The notes: generated by a model from the sequence alone, not told the origin. A DNA stretch of 64,000 bases from Acidobacteriota bacterium (GCA_016703965.1 JADJBB010000002.1:124001-188000); one strand, 5' to 3'. Positions 16,997 to 26,417 are shown, counted from the first letter of the stretch. Translations and numbers: made by a program.

Positions 16997-18048
16997 TCAG
17001 GCCGGATCTCTTCCTTCGCGATATCGACCACCGAGAGCGGCCGACTGCGCCGACGCATATAAGTTCGTCCGATCAGATAGGCCGGAATTCCAATAAACAC
17101 CGCAAAGGGCAGTACACCGACGATGAAAGTAACGAGACCCAGCATAAAGTCTAACGCAAAATCAAAGCCATTGCCGAACGACTCCGAAAGCCGGTAAAAG
17201 AAACCTGCCGAATTTGTTGAGAAAACGGCAGGCGTCTGTAAGCGGATCTTGATCGTTGAAAGTGTCGCCTGATTCTCTAGGAACCGCTTGCGGCCTTCGA
17301 CTTTCTCGATCTCTCCGCGAACATCGGCAAGCTGGCCCTGGACATTCAGAGCGTCCTCGACAGTATTGGCCCGCTTCATGATCTCCATGAACTGCCGTTC
17401 GAGAGCTTTCTGAGCCTTGAGTCGGGCCTCGATGTCGATAAATTCTTCGGTTACATCCTGGCCTTTAATTGTTTCCACGATCACGCGGCTCGACACCGTT
17501 CGGATCTCATCCAGAGTTTCGGTGAACTTTTCCGCCGGAACGCGGACGGTCATTTGGACGATGTCACGACGATTCGCCTTGAGATCGCTGCCGCTTTGCT
17601 GCGATTCGACCACGAAACCGCTTTTGCTCTGAACGATTGTCGCAATCCGCTTTTGAGCTTCTTCCGGTTGTTCGGATTCGAGGCTCAGTTCGGCGTTCTG
17701 GATTATCTTTCTATCGCTGGGGATCGAGTTCGACTGCGAGGCGACAGCTTGGTTGAGAGAAACCGCGGGTGCTTTTGTTACGATTGCGTTGAAAACGGGG
17801 GCTTCCTTTGCACCACCGCCCCCGCCGCCGCTATTGGTATCTGATGCGAGGTTTCGCTGGGCGACTGTGGCTGGCTCAGCGTCAGGCAGAAAGGAAGGTA
17901 GACCGCTCGATGCAATGTCATAGACGCCGAACGAAACGCCGTTAGAATTTGAAGGTTTATTGGCAGTTTGTCTTGTGGAACTGGTGCTGCCGCAACCGAC
18001 AAGGGCCATCGATGCGAAAATAAGGCTCGTCAAAAAGATCTTGTTCAT
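16993..18048 (-). CDS. DUF4349-domain lipoprotein
   Basis: A 351-residue protein with a lipoprotein signal (LVGC, Cys at residue 19). The DUF4349 region begins with RKIIQNAELSLESEQPEEA near residue 113, has VRVPAEKFTETLDEI and VIVETIKGQDVTEEFIDIEARL, then a coiled coil (about 205-260), and closes with a membrane helix (~295-318) and a basic tail. A lipid anchor plus a C-terminal membrane helix places the coiled coil in the periplasm. The function of DUF4349 is unknown. The next gene overlaps its stop. Confidence 0.85.
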   Translation of the reverse strand: MNKIFLTSLIFASMALVGCGSTSSTRQTANKPSNSNGVSFGVYDIASSGLPSFLPDAEPATVAQRNLASDTNSGGGGGGAKEAPVFNAIVTKAPAVSLNQAVASQSNSIPSDRKIIQNAELSLESEQPEEAQKRIATIVQSKSGFVVESQQSGSDLKANRRDIVQMTVRVPAEKFTETLDEIRTVSSRVIVETIKGQDVTEEFIDIEARLKAQKALERQFMEIMKRANTVEDALNVQGQLADVRGEIEKVEGRKRFLENQATLSTIKIRLQTPAVFSTNSAGFFYRLSESFGNGFDFALDFMLGLVTFIVGVLPFAVFIGIPAYLIGRTYMRRRSRPLSVVDIAKEEIRPE

Positions 18049-18095
18049 TTGTTCCTCCGCACAATTAGATGCCGAAAAACAAAGAACGTTCCAAT

Positions 18096-18722
18096 TTAGC
18101 CCGCCTTGCGTGCAACAGTCTCAAAACTATCGCCCCTGAAAAACGCCGCGACCGCCTGAAACAGCCGTCGAATGGCACGGAAAACCTTTGGGAAAAACCA
18201 CAGGAACGCGATCACGAAGATCCCGAGAATACCCGCGATGATGAATGGTGCGAAAACTGCGAGAAATGTACCCAGAAATGCGATCGCATCTTCGACTAGC
18301 GAAAGAACCCAGTTCGATACTGGCTCAGGGGATAGATTCGCTCCGATGCGAGCCGCAGCCTTGGTTCCGTGCGACGCAAAAGCCAAGCCGCCGCCAACCA
18401 ACGTGGCAGGGATCGCGATACTCGGATCCAGATCCGTCGTCGCCGCATATGCCACGATCGCCCCGGCGGGAACACGGATAAACGTGTGAACCACGTCCCA
18501 AACGCTGTCAACATACGGTATCTTGTCCGCAAAGAATTCGACCAGATACAACCCGCCAGCAAACCCGATGATCCACCAATTATCCAGCACATCCAGCCCG
18601 CCGGGCAGCTTCGTCGCTCCGAATTTTTGAAGCAGGCCGAGAACGGAGACGGTCGCGTAGAGATTAATGCCCGAGGTCCAGGCGGTGCCGAGTGCAAGGC
18701 TTAAAGTTGAGAACCATTCCAT
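18096..18722 (-). CDS. DUF4126-domain membrane protein
   Basis: A 208-residue protein with about five membrane segments. It begins with LALGTAWTSGINLYATVSVLG and has LDNWWIIGFAGGLYLVEFFADKIPYVDSVWD near residues 46-76, the hallmark of DUF4126. The C-terminal tail is basic. The molecular role is unknown. It precedes the DUF4349 gene by 47 bp on the same strand. Confidence 0.88.
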   Translation of the reverse strand: MEWFSTLSLALGTAWTSGINLYATVSVLGLLQKFGATKLPGGLDVLDNWWIIGFAGGLYLVEFFADKIPYVDSVWDVVHTFIRVPAGAIVAYAATTDLDPSIAIPATLVGGGLAFASHGTKAAARIGANLSPEPVSNWVLSLVEDAIAFLGTFLAVFAPFIIAGILGIFVIAFLWFFPKVFRAIRRLFQAVAAFFRGDSFETVARKAG

Positions 18723-18769
18723 AGAAACTACCCCCTGAGGTTACTTGTTTCTCTTAAAAATCACCGCGA

Positions 18770-19330
18770 TTACGTTTTCGGTAAAACCGAATCTGGCAAT
18801 CCTGAGAAATAATACGTTACAGTGTGAATTGTGTTCGAAGTTTCGTAATCACCGTGAGTACCGTCAGCTTCCCATTTGAATTCGTATCGAATCTTCATCA
18901 ACGATTCACGATCTACTTCCCGAAGAGGCAAGGAGAATAGTATCGATTTTCTACTTTTGATCGAATTGAACGAACATACGTGACAATATAACCTACCAGA
19001 TTTCTTCTCGCCGCTTTTCTTGTCTTCGATTAAATAGTAAAGACTTGCATCGCCATAGCGATTGTCTGCAACACCAGACATATCAACGTAAATTGGCCAG
19101 CATGTGTTGTTGGTCAATTTGAAAAACAGATTGTTTGGATCATCCGACACATCGATTGGCTTAATCTTCTCCTGCCTCACGAACGTAAGAAAAACAGCTG
19201 GCTTGCTCGGATCAAGAAGTGGTTTCGTACAGGTCGGGCCAATATTCCTCGGTCTTAGACCGCCGGGGCGCGTTTGTCCGTGTGAGAACCCGACGAACGC
19301 AAGCATGAGCAGCAGGGCAACGCACTTCAT
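18770..19330 (-). CDS. Secreted hypothetical protein
   Basis: A 186-residue protein with a signal peptide (residues 1-18, ending SHG). The mature part is mainly predicted beta structure with four cysteines (TCTKP, NTCWP, LYCHVC), which could form disulfides. No family is recognised. The start overlaps the response-regulator stop (ATGA), so it may be co-expressed with the two-component system and could belong to its output or sensing; that is only context. Confidence 0.7.
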   Translation of the reverse strand: MKCVALLLMLAFVGFSHGQTRPGGLRPRNIGPTCTKPLLDPSKPAVFLTFVRQEKIKPIDVSDDPNNLFFKLTNNTCWPIYVDMSGVADNRYGDASLYYLIEDKKSGEKKSGRLYCHVCSFNSIKSRKSILFSLPLREVDRESLMKIRYEFKWEADGTHGDYETSNTIHTVTYYFSGLPDSVLPKT

Positions 19331-20679
19331 TCGTCACCTTCCTCAGGACTACCATCCTTTTTGTACCCAAATTTTTCGAGCCGATATTGCAGCGTTCTGA
19401 AGGTCAACCCAAGTAATTTGGCGGATTTCGTTATGTTGTTATCCGTTCTCGCCATCGCCTGCATTATCAGGCTGCGCTCGACGTCTTCGAAATTTACGCC
19501 GTCGGCGGGAAGTTTGAAGAGGTCGTCGGAATTTGCAGCCGGCAAGCCGCCGCTGTGGGTCATTTCGGGCGGGAGGTCGTCGAGGGTTATGTTGTCGTCT
19601 TCGCAGAGGAGGATCGCTCGTTCGAGGGCCGATTCGAGCTGGCGGACGTTGCCGGGATATGAATATTCGTCGAGCAGCCGCCGGGCGTCAGTCGAGAATG
19701 TGATCTTCCGACTTGTGCCACGGGTGTGTTTTTTGACGAAGTATTCGATCAATACGGGAATATCCGTTCGCCGTTCACGCAAAGCGGGAAGCTCGATCGA
19801 AAGAACATTTAACCGGTAATAGAGATCCTCGCGAAAACGCTTTTCGCCGACCATGTGAAGCAGGTCGCGATTGGTTGCGGTGACGACTCGGACGTCGACA
19901 TTCAGCTCACGAACACCGCCAACGCGGCGGATCTGTTTTTCCTGCAATGCCCGCAGGATCTTTGCCTGGAGAGCAATGTCGAGTTCGCCGATCTCGTCGA
20001 GAAAGAGCGTCCCGCCGTCAGCAATCTCAAACAGGCCTTTTTTGTCGGAAACGGCTCCGGTGAACGAGCCTTTTTCGTGACCGAAAAGCTCAGATTCGAG
20101 CAGATTCTCGTTGATCGCCGCACAGTTTACCGCCTGAAAAACCTCGTTCGAACGCAGGCTGTTCTTGTGGATCGAGCGTGCGATCAGCTCCTTTCCCGTG
20201 CCGCTTTCGCCGCGGATGAGAACGGTGGAATTCGATTTAGCGATCTTCAGGATCAGCTTTTTGACCTTGTCCATCTCAGGTGAGACGGAGACGATCTCGG
20301 CATCGAGAGTCGTTAGTTTTTTCAGAGCCCGCGATACTGTTTCAAGCAGCTTTTCGCTGTCGTACGGTTTTTGCAGATACTCAAACGCACCGAGCCGCAG
20401 CGCATCGACGGCCGAATCGATCGTTCCGTGAGCCGTGAGCAGGATGACGATGATCGATTTATCGAAATCAGTCAGCGATTTCAGTAACTCAAGCCCGCTC
20501 ATCCCGGTCATCTTCAGATCGGTCAAAACCAGATCAAAATGCCGGTCCGCGACAAACTTCATCGCCGCTTCGCCGGAACTCGCCGTCGTCACGTCGTAAC
20601 CCTCGCCCGAAAGGATGGTTTCTAAGATTTCCCGCTGATTTTTCTCGTCATCAACGACGAGGATGCTCTTTCTTGCCAT
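19327..20679 (-). CDS. NtrC-family sigma-54-dependent response regulator
   Basis: A 450-residue three-domain activator. The receiver domain (1-120) has DD at 10-11, phospho-acceptor Asp54 (LVLTDLKMTG) and K in LQKP. The AAA+ domain has Walker A GESGTGKE, the sigma-54 loop as GSFTGA rather than GAFTGA, and Walker B TLFLDEIGEL. A Fis-type helix-turn-helix closes the protein (NITKSAKLLGLTFRTLQYRL). The ATG at 20679 is chosen; the upstream GTG lies in a palindromic element. The partner kinase is directly upstream. No sigma-54 promoter was recognised in the window, so the targets are unknown. Confidence 0.93.
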   Translation of the reverse strand: MARKSILVVDDEKNQREILETILSGEGYDVTTASSGEAAMKFVADRHFDLVLTDLKMTGMSGLELLKSLTDFDKSIIVILLTAHGTIDSAVDALRLGAFEYLQKPYDSEKLLETVSRALKKLTTLDAEIVSVSPEMDKVKKLILKIAKSNSTVLIRGESGTGKELIARSIHKNSLRSNEVFQAVNCAAINENLLESELFGHEKGSFTGAVSDKKGLFEIADGGTLFLDEIGELDIALQAKILRALQEKQIRRVGGVRELNVDVRVVTATNRDLLHMVGEKRFREDLYYRLNVLSIELPALRERRTDIPVLIEYFVKKHTRGTSRKITFSTDARRLLDEYSYPGNVRQLESALERAILLCEDDNITLDDLPPEMTHSGGLPAANSDDLFKLPADGVNFEDVERSLIMQAMARTDNNITKSAKLLGLTFRTLQYRLEKFGYKKDGSPEEGDE

Positions 20680-20689
20680 AAATTTATTT

Positions 20690-20749
20690 GCCACAGAGGT
20701 CACAGAGAAAAATCGAAAGCTTCTGTATAGGCTCTGTGTTCTCTGTGGC
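20690..20749. repeat. Intergenic palindromic element (CCACAGAG type)
   Basis: The left arm at 20690-20707 and right arm at 20732-20749 match as inverted copies at 16 of 18 positions, with a 24-base loop. Each arm contains the word CACAGAG twice. It occupies essentially the entire gap between the sensor-kinase stop (which it touches) and the response-regulator start. Confidence 0.85.
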
Positions 20750-22248
20750 TAATTATCTGCCTTCGGTAATTTTACCGTAAACTTCGTACCCGCACCCACG
20801 GCCGATTCCACTTCGATCTTTCCATTATGTGTCTCGACGATCTTCTGTACGATCGCGAGGCCTAACCCCGTTCCGGTCTCTTTGGTGGAGAAGTACGGTT
20901 CGAATATCTTTGAGAGGTTTTCGGGTGAAATGCCGTTGCCTGTATCCGTTATTTCGAAATTTACAAACTCGCCGTTCTCGTCGGGTGATATTTTGATGCC
21001 GAGATGGCCGCCGGTCGATTCCATTGACTGTATCGCGTTGATGAAAAGGTTGTTAAAGACCGATCGGAGAAATTCCGGATCGCCCATGATCTCCGGTACA
21101 TTTTCGTGCTCGACGATACCGATCGTCACGTTCTTTTCTTCAGCCTCGGCCTCGGCGATACGGAGCGAATCTTCGATCACTTTGCGGGCACCGACCGGTT
21201 TTAAGTCCGCTTTTGCGGGCCGCGAATAGTTTAGGAAATCTGATATCTGCTGATTGATACGTGCGACCTCACCCTTTAGCTGTAAGGTTAACTTGTCAAA
21301 TGTCGCCTTCTTTTCCTCATCGGCCGGAGCGTACTTCGAGCGCAAATGATCGAGCGTCAGGTTGATGTAATTCAGCGGATTTCGGATCTCGTGAGCGATC
21401 GCGGAGCCGAGCCGTCCGACGACCGCGCTCTTTTCAGCCTGCTGGAGTTGGGCTTGCAGTTCTCGTGTTTTCTCGAGCTCAGCGGCCATTTCGTTGAAGT
21501 TTAGAGCGAGACGCCCCATTTCGTCGTAACGGTGAGCGTCCGGAACGCGAACCTTAAGATTTCCTTCGGCGACCTCGCGGGCGGCGTTTGAGAGATTTGC
21601 GATCGGACGGGCAAACCTCCAGACGAGCAGGAATGTGATCAGCGACGAAACCACGAGCGTTCCGAGCGTATAAACCAAAGGCTGGGCGGCTCGCCACGCC
21701 GATTCGCTCTTATGGTTCTTGATCAGGACCATCACATACCATCGGCCTTTGCTGGTCTCGATCGGGATCGCGTGAGCCTCGTCGTCATCGAATTTGTTGG
21801 CCGACGATCTTTTGTTTGGGAAATATTTCAGATCGTCGTTCAGCCTTGAATCCTCAACTAAAGGCGGCAGCGACGTCAATTCGGGTAAATGCTTATACGT
21901 GACATCGCCATTCTCCTCAGCGACCGGTAAGAGCTCGGGGTCGAGGCTGTCGATGATCTTCCATTCGTTATCAATAATGATTATGTCGCGAATTCGCTCG
22001 CGTGCATTCTCGTCTAAAAATCGCTGCCCCGGAACGTCAACAAAATCCTGAAGGCGGTCCTTTTCAGCCGTCATTCCCGTCAATCCGAGAGCAAAACCGG
22101 CGGCGATCGCTTGTTCCTGTTTTTCGCGGAGTTCGGTGTTCTCGTTCTGCGTGCGAAGGTTGAGATAGTACTGGACGCCGAGAGTTGCGATCAGTAATAC
22201 AGCTAGTATCAGCAGCAGACGTCCGCGGAATGTATTAAAAAATCTCAT
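20749..22248 (-). CDS. Membrane sensor histidine kinase
   Basis: A 499-residue sensor. It shows a first membrane helix (~9-27), a periplasmic sensor domain of ~140 residues, a second helix (~170-190), a HAMP linker (RFARPIANLSNAAREVAEGNL), the H-box AIAHEIRNPLNYI, and an ATPase domain with NLFINAIQSME, DTGNGISPEN and TGTGLGLAIVQK. The layout is of the NtrB/AtoS/ZraS type, matching the NtrC-type partner downstream. The ATG at 22248 is preferred to an upstream GTG because it starts next to the first membrane helix. Confidence 0.93.
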   Translation of the reverse strand: MRFFNTFRGRLLLILAVLLIATLGVQYYLNLRTQNENTELREKQEQAIAAGFALGLTGMTAEKDRLQDFVDVPGQRFLDENARERIRDIIIIDNEWKIIDSLDPELLPVAEENGDVTYKHLPELTSLPPLVEDSRLNDDLKYFPNKRSSANKFDDDEAHAIPIETSKGRWYVMVLIKNHKSESAWRAAQPLVYTLGTLVVSSLITFLLVWRFARPIANLSNAAREVAEGNLKVRVPDAHRYDEMGRLALNFNEMAAELEKTRELQAQLQQAEKSAVVGRLGSAIAHEIRNPLNYINLTLDHLRSKYAPADEEKKATFDKLTLQLKGEVARINQQISDFLNYSRPAKADLKPVGARKVIEDSLRIAEAEAEEKNVTIGIVEHENVPEIMGDPEFLRSVFNNLFINAIQSMESTGGHLGIKISPDENGEFVNFEITDTGNGISPENLSKIFEPYFSTKETGTGLGLAIVQKIVETHNGKIEVESAVGAGTKFTVKLPKADN

Positions 22249-22386
22249 TGAATCCACAACTTGCGCTGATAAAACCGCTTGCCTCACCGCGTCTTGAATG
22301 TTATAGTCAAGCCTAGTTCGTAAGCAAACGCCGGAAACGGCTATCCAACAATCTCCAAATTCAAGTCCGAGGATCTGAGGTAAAGC

Positions 22387-24054
22387 ATGAAATTTATGTT
22401 CCCGAAATATTCTTTTGTTGGCCTTTTGCTGACAGTTTTCGCTGTCAGTCTGGTTTTCACCGGCAGCATTTCGGCCCAGTCGAAAAAAGCTCCTGCCAAG
22501 AAACCTGATGTCAAGAAGCCCGCGGCAAAGACCGTAGCTAAGAAGAACGAAAAGCAGGCAAAGGATGCAAAGAAAGATCGCGACAAGGCGAAATCTAAAG
22601 CGTCTGCAAAAGATACAAAACGGGACAAGGCTTCAGCCAAAGACAAACAGACCGCTAAAGAAAAAGCGAAAGCAGATTCAAAAACAGCTAAGAAAGATCC
22701 TAAAAAAGCATCCGAATCAAAAGCAGAAGCTAAAAAAGCCGCGGCTGAGAAACGCCGCATCGAGGCTGAACGCCGTGCAGCCGCCCTCGCTGAAGCGCGA
22801 CGCCGCGAACAGGCTCGCCGCGAAGCTATCGCTCGCCGGATAGCGTTCGAACGAGGGCTTCGTACTGAGACAGTCTCGAATATCGCAAAAGACCAGACTG
22901 AAGGCGAAGACCTGAGTATTCGTCAAGCAGCGATCAATGCCCTTGGCTCGCGTGCGGGCTCGGTCGTAGTTATGGAGGCTCAGACTGGCAAGGTTTTGAC
23001 CATTGTCAATCAGGATTGGGCAGTTCGCAGCAGCATTCGGCCGTGCTCTACAATCAAACTCGTAACCGCAGCGGCTGGACTTAACGAAGGTGTCATTAGC
23101 AAAGAGGATGGTTCTGTCCGCAATGCCTCCACCCGCCGCAAGCTTGATGACGCGATCGCCTACTCGGACAACGCATATTTCCAGCGTGCGGGTGCGAGCA
23201 TCGGTAATACAAAGCTTGTCGAATACGGCAAAAAACTCGGCCTCGGCGAACAGACGGGAATTAACCTCGAAGGCGAAACGCCCGGCCGCCTGCCTTACAC
23301 CAACAGCAACGCCCGCATCTATTCGCACGGCGACGATACGGAAGTTTCAACACTACAGCTCGCCGTTATGGCGGCCGCGATCACGAACGGCGGGCATCGC
23401 GTCCTTCCGCGTGTTCCGCGTAATGAAGTTGAGAAAGCGAAATTCCAGACCTTCTACAAGGCAAACGTCGATCTGCCGCAGCAGAACGTGCGCCGCGTGA
23501 TCCCGGGAATGATGGGAGCTGCTGAATACGGCACCGCTCGCCGAAATATGAATCAGGGCCTCGGCGTCGCCGGAAAGACCGGTTCATGCATCGATAAAGG
23601 CTCGTGGGTCGGCCTGTTCACCTCGGTCGCACCGATCGAGCAGCCGAAATATGCCGTCGCGGTCATTACACGCGGCCCCGCGGAACGCGGACGTGCCGCA
23701 GCTGCTGTCGCCGCACAGGTTTACAACGCTCTCAGCAATCAGATCGTGCGAACGGACCGCAACCTGGCTCAGACAGAATTCAAGATCGCACCGCGAAATC
23801 AGCCAGTTATCAACAATACAGCCGTAGCTGATGCTGACGAAGATGAGGATGAAGCCGAGGCGGGGGAGACGAATGCCGTCGATATGGCCGGCATTGATAC
23901 CAATGGCCGCAAGGTGATCATAGTTCCGAACGCACCTCAAACAAAGAAGTTAGTGACGAGAACGGGCTCATCAAAACCGGTCCTGCCGCCGGTCGTAATT
24001 ACTTACGACAAAGAGAATAAGGAATCGCAGAACAAACCGGTTATCAAGCCATAA
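22387..24054 (+). CDS. Penicillin-binding transpeptidase-domain protein with Lys-rich N-terminal region
   Basis: A 555-residue protein. Residues 1-31 form a signal peptide or anchor. Residues 32-155 are Lys/Ala-rich and turn into an Arg-rich coiled coil. The transpeptidase domain (~185-450) has all three motifs: STIK (221-224, preceded by Cys220), SDN (260-262) and KTG in AGKTGSC. The usual PBP pedestal domain is missing, so it resembles a stand-alone transpeptidase or class D-like enzyme. The C-terminal tail is acidic then Lys/Pro-rich. The basic region could bind the cell wall or membrane; this is inference. A terminator follows. Confidence 0.88.
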   Translation: MKFMFPKYSFVGLLLTVFAVSLVFTGSISAQSKKAPAKKPDVKKPAAKTVAKKNEKQAKDAKKDRDKAKSKASAKDTKRDKASAKDKQTAKEKAKADSKTAKKDPKKASESKAEAKKAAAEKRRIEAERRAAALAEARRREQARREAIARRIAFERGLRTETVSNIAKDQTEGEDLSIRQAAINALGSRAGSVVVMEAQTGKVLTIVNQDWAVRSSIRPCSTIKLVTAAAGLNEGVISKEDGSVRNASTRRKLDDAIAYSDNAYFQRAGASIGNTKLVEYGKKLGLGEQTGINLEGETPGRLPYTNSNARIYSHGDDTEVSTLQLAVMAAAITNGGHRVLPRVPRNEVEKAKFQTFYKANVDLPQQNVRRVIPGMMGAAEYGTARRNMNQGLGVAGKTGSCIDKGSWVGLFTSVAPIEQPKYAVAVITRGPAERGRAAAAVAAQVYNALSNQIVRTDRNLAQTEFKIAPRNQPVINNTAVADADEDEDEAEAGETNAVDMAGIDTNGRKVIIVPNAPQTKKLVTRTGSSKPVLPPVVITYDKENKESQNKPVIKP

Positions 24055-24081
24055 CATTTTTGTTGCGGATCTTCGATATTT

Positions 24082-24120
24082 AGGACGTCTTACGCTTGAT
24101 CGCGAGATGTCCTTTTTGTT
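24082..24120 (+). terminator. Rho-independent terminator after the transpeptidase gene
   Basis: Stem AGGACGTCT (24082-24090) and AGATGTCCT (24105-24113), 9 bp with one G-T pair, a 14-base loop, then TTTTTGTT. It lies 28 bp after the stop codon. Confidence 0.75.
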
Positions 24121-24140
24121 GAACGGGGTCGCTTTCTGGC

Positions 24141-24170
24141 TTGACAGTAAAGGTAAGATTACGGGATTAT
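24141..24170 (+). promoter_or_regulatory. Predicted sigma-70-type promoter for the 24358 gene
   Basis: TTGACA at 24141-24146, an 18-bp spacer, and GATTAT at 24165-24170 (4 of 6 to TATAAT). It lies just after the upstream terminator and would give a leader of about 180 bases. Confidence 0.5.
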
Positions 24171-24357
24171 TTAGCATCTCAAAAGATTTCTTTTGATTCG
24201 TCATTTATCACAGATTGTAAGGAATATTACGCAAAATCTTGCAACTTTTTTGCATAGTATATTCATCTGATGAAAGCTGAAACGGAAAACGTGTGTTTTC
24301 CGCAAAGCGATCGAACGGCGGAAATTTTTTAAGGGAACCACCCGAGGAAGGATTTAG
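24171..24357 (+). other. Structured 5' leader region
   Basis: Non-coding stretch between the predicted promoter and the 24358 start. It has a perfect TCAAAAG/CTTTTGA hairpin (24179-24196) and a perfect 8-bp stem CGGAAAAC/GTTTTCCG with a GTGT loop (24283-24302), then a GAGGAAGG ribosome-binding site just before the ATG. No known riboswitch class is recognised. Confidence 0.4.
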
Positions 24358-25599
24358 ATGAAAACGATTTTTAGATACACAAACATAGGGCTTTTGGCCG
24401 TCGCTATATTCGCAGCCGGAGCTTTAACAACTTTTGCTCAGGATCCATGCACGGACGCTGAAGGGCAAACGAGCTCGGGTGATAAGATCCGGGAACTCTA
24501 CAAAGACAAGACAATTGCCGGCCGTAAAACTTTTGTTGAAGCAGGCAAGCAGTTCACCAGTAAGTACGGTTCTTGCGAAGTTACGAAGGAGCTAGCTGGC
24601 TGGCTGCAGGTCCAGATCCCGAATAACGAGAAAAAGATCAAAGAGATGGAAGAGGCGGAAGCTAAAAATAAGCTTGTCACCCGCTTCGATGCCTCGATCA
24701 CCGCGAAGAACTGGGATGAAACCTTTGCTTCGGGTAAGGAAATTCTCCAGAAGTATCCTGATGAATTCAGAACTGTCGAGGTCGTGCTCGCGTCGGTAGG
24801 CGGTGAAGAAGCCTTCAAAGCAAATTTCAAGTACGTCGATGATGCGATCCGATTCGCAAAAGCATCGATCGCTGACCTGGAAGGCGGGAAGTCATTTATG
24901 GTTGGCGGGAAGGAGACGATCGGTCTTTTCGCTTTCTCTTATCCGAACCGGAATGATGCGATCGGCTGGATGAACCTTTATGTCGGCTACATGACTCAGG
25001 CCGGTAAGAAGGACAAGGCTGGGGCCGCTCCTTATCTCTACAAAGCTACCCAGTCGGCGAGCGACGCGGCTAAAAATCCTGTTTCGTTCGAAATGATCGG
25101 TGCATACTATTTTGAAGAGCTGAACAAAGTCGTTGAGAAGATCCAGATCGCGGCAAAGGATCAGAAAGATACGGATGCTCCTGATGTTGCAGCGAAAAAA
25201 GTGGAAGATATCAAGGCACTTGTTGCGATGTCTAATGGCATCTCTGAGCGTGCGATGGACGCCTTCTCACGTGCCTTCACGCTTGCCAAGGATCCGGCAT
25301 ACAAGGCAAGGATGAAAAAGAATGTTGCTGACGCCTACAAGGTCCGCTACGCGAAGGAAGAGGGCGTCGATGCTTGGATCACTTCAGCAGTGGCAAAGCC
25401 TTTCGTAAATCCGACTACGCCTGTCGCCCCGATCAGCGATCCTGAGCCGACGACGACCACGACCGGCTCAACGACCCCTCCGGTAGCGACTACGACGGCT
25501 CCGGCAGCAACCGCTAAGCCGACGACGCCCACGACGAAACCGGCGACACCGGCTAAGCCAGCAGGTACGGCGATCAAACCCGGAACGCCAAAAAAATAG
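24358..25599 (+). CDS. Secreted helical-repeat protein with Thr/Pro-rich tail
   Basis: A 413-residue protein with a signal peptide (1-27, ending TTFAQ). Residues ~30-330 are helical and TPR-like (for example SIADLEGGKSFMVGG, YNPLYVGYMTQ-like stretches, and a long helical region at 225-320). Residues ~345-413 are Thr/Pro/Ala-rich, alternating with Lys, a flexible tail typical of exported proteins. No family is identified. A strong ribosome-binding site and its own promoter and terminator suggest good expression as a single gene. Confidence 0.75.
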   Translation: MKTIFRYTNIGLLAVAIFAAGALTTFAQDPCTDAEGQTSSGDKIRELYKDKTIAGRKTFVEAGKQFTSKYGSCEVTKELAGWLQVQIPNNEKKIKEMEEAEAKNKLVTRFDASITAKNWDETFASGKEILQKYPDEFRTVEVVLASVGGEEAFKANFKYVDDAIRFAKASIADLEGGKSFMVGGKETIGLFAFSYPNRNDAIGWMNLYVGYMTQAGKKDKAGAAPYLYKATQSASDAAKNPVSFEMIGAYYFEELNKVVEKIQIAAKDQKDTDAPDVAAKKVEDIKALVAMSNGISERAMDAFSRAFTLAKDPAYKARMKKNVADAYKVRYAKEEGVDAWITSAVAKPFVNPTTPVAPISDPEPTTTTTGSTTPPVATTTAPAATAKPTTPTTKPATPAKPAGTAIKPGTPKK

Positions 25600-25621
25600 T
25601 CAGAACGCTATCTAAAAATCG

Positions 25622-25661
25622 GTCGGGCGCATCTAACAATGCGTCCGACTTTCTTTTTCTC
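25622..25661 (+). terminator. Rho-independent terminator after the 24358 gene
   Basis: Stem GTCGGGCGCAT (25622-25632) and ATGCGTCCGAC (25639-25649), 11 bp with one G-T pair, a 6-base loop, then TTTCTTTTTCTC. It stands 22 bp after the stop codon. Confidence 0.85.
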
Positions 25662-25685
25662 TCATACTTCATAAAATTAGGCTCA

Positions 25686-26417
25686 ATGTCAGCCAAACTC
25701 GCTAAGCTCGAACACCTGATCGGCCACACGTTTCAGGACATTAAGATCCTCGAGCGAGCCGTGACGCATCGCTCCTGGGCGTACGAGAATCTTCCGGGTG
25801 CTTCTGAGGAGGCCGTTCGGGCGGTTGAGAACGAATCGATGGAGTTTGTCGGCGATTCAGTGCTCGGGCTTGCGATTGCCGAACAGCTCTATCAGGCTCA
25901 CCCGAAAGGCAGTGAAGGCGACCTGACTCTGATGAAGCATCATCTCGTGAGCACGCTGACGCTTGGCCGGCTTGCGGAAAATTTGAGCATCGGCGAATTC
26001 CTTCGCGTTGGCCGCGGCGAGGAGAAAACAGGTGGACGCAAGAAACAAGCTTTGCTCGCAAATACGCTGGAGGCCGTGATCGCGGCTATATTTCTCGACG
26101 GTGGGTACATACCTGCACGGGCATTTATCGCCAGGCTTTTTGCTGACGAATTGAAAAACGCTTCCCCGCGCAATTCGATCGATTACAAAACGAAGCTCCA
26201 GGAATTGCTTCAAGGGGAAAAGCTCGCGGCGCCGAGTTACCACGTCGTCAAAACAGACGGCCCGCCTCACGACCGCACCTTTTCGGTCGAGGCAATCTGG
26301 GCCACCGGCAAGGCACGCGGCACCGGAAATTCGATAAAATCAGCTGAAATGATGGCCGCATCCGAGGCTCTCGAAATGCTGAGAAACGCTCGGGGTAAAG
26401 CGTCGACTTCGGAATAA
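25686..26417 (+). CDS. rnc: Ribonuclease III
   Basis: A 243-residue double-strand RNA endonuclease that matures rRNA and other structured RNA. The catalytic signature NESMEFVGDSVLGLAI is at ~47-62, with the second acidic pair in NTLEAVIAAIFLDGG (near residue 120). The C-terminal ~70 residues are a dsRNA-binding domain (DYKTKLQELLQGEKLAAPSY, then the closing KSAEMMAASEALEML). It is followed 75 bp later by lepB, as in many bacteria. Confidence 0.96.
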   Translation: MSAKLAKLEHLIGHTFQDIKILERAVTHRSWAYENLPGASEEAVRAVENESMEFVGDSVLGLAIAEQLYQAHPKGSEGDLTLMKHHLVSTLTLGRLAENLSIGEFLRVGRGEEKTGGRKKQALLANTLEAVIAAIFLDGGYIPARAFIARLFADELKNASPRNSIDYKTKLQELLQGEKLAAPSYHVVKTDGPPHDRTFSVEAIWATGKARGTGNSIKSAEMMAASEALEMLRNARGKASTSE

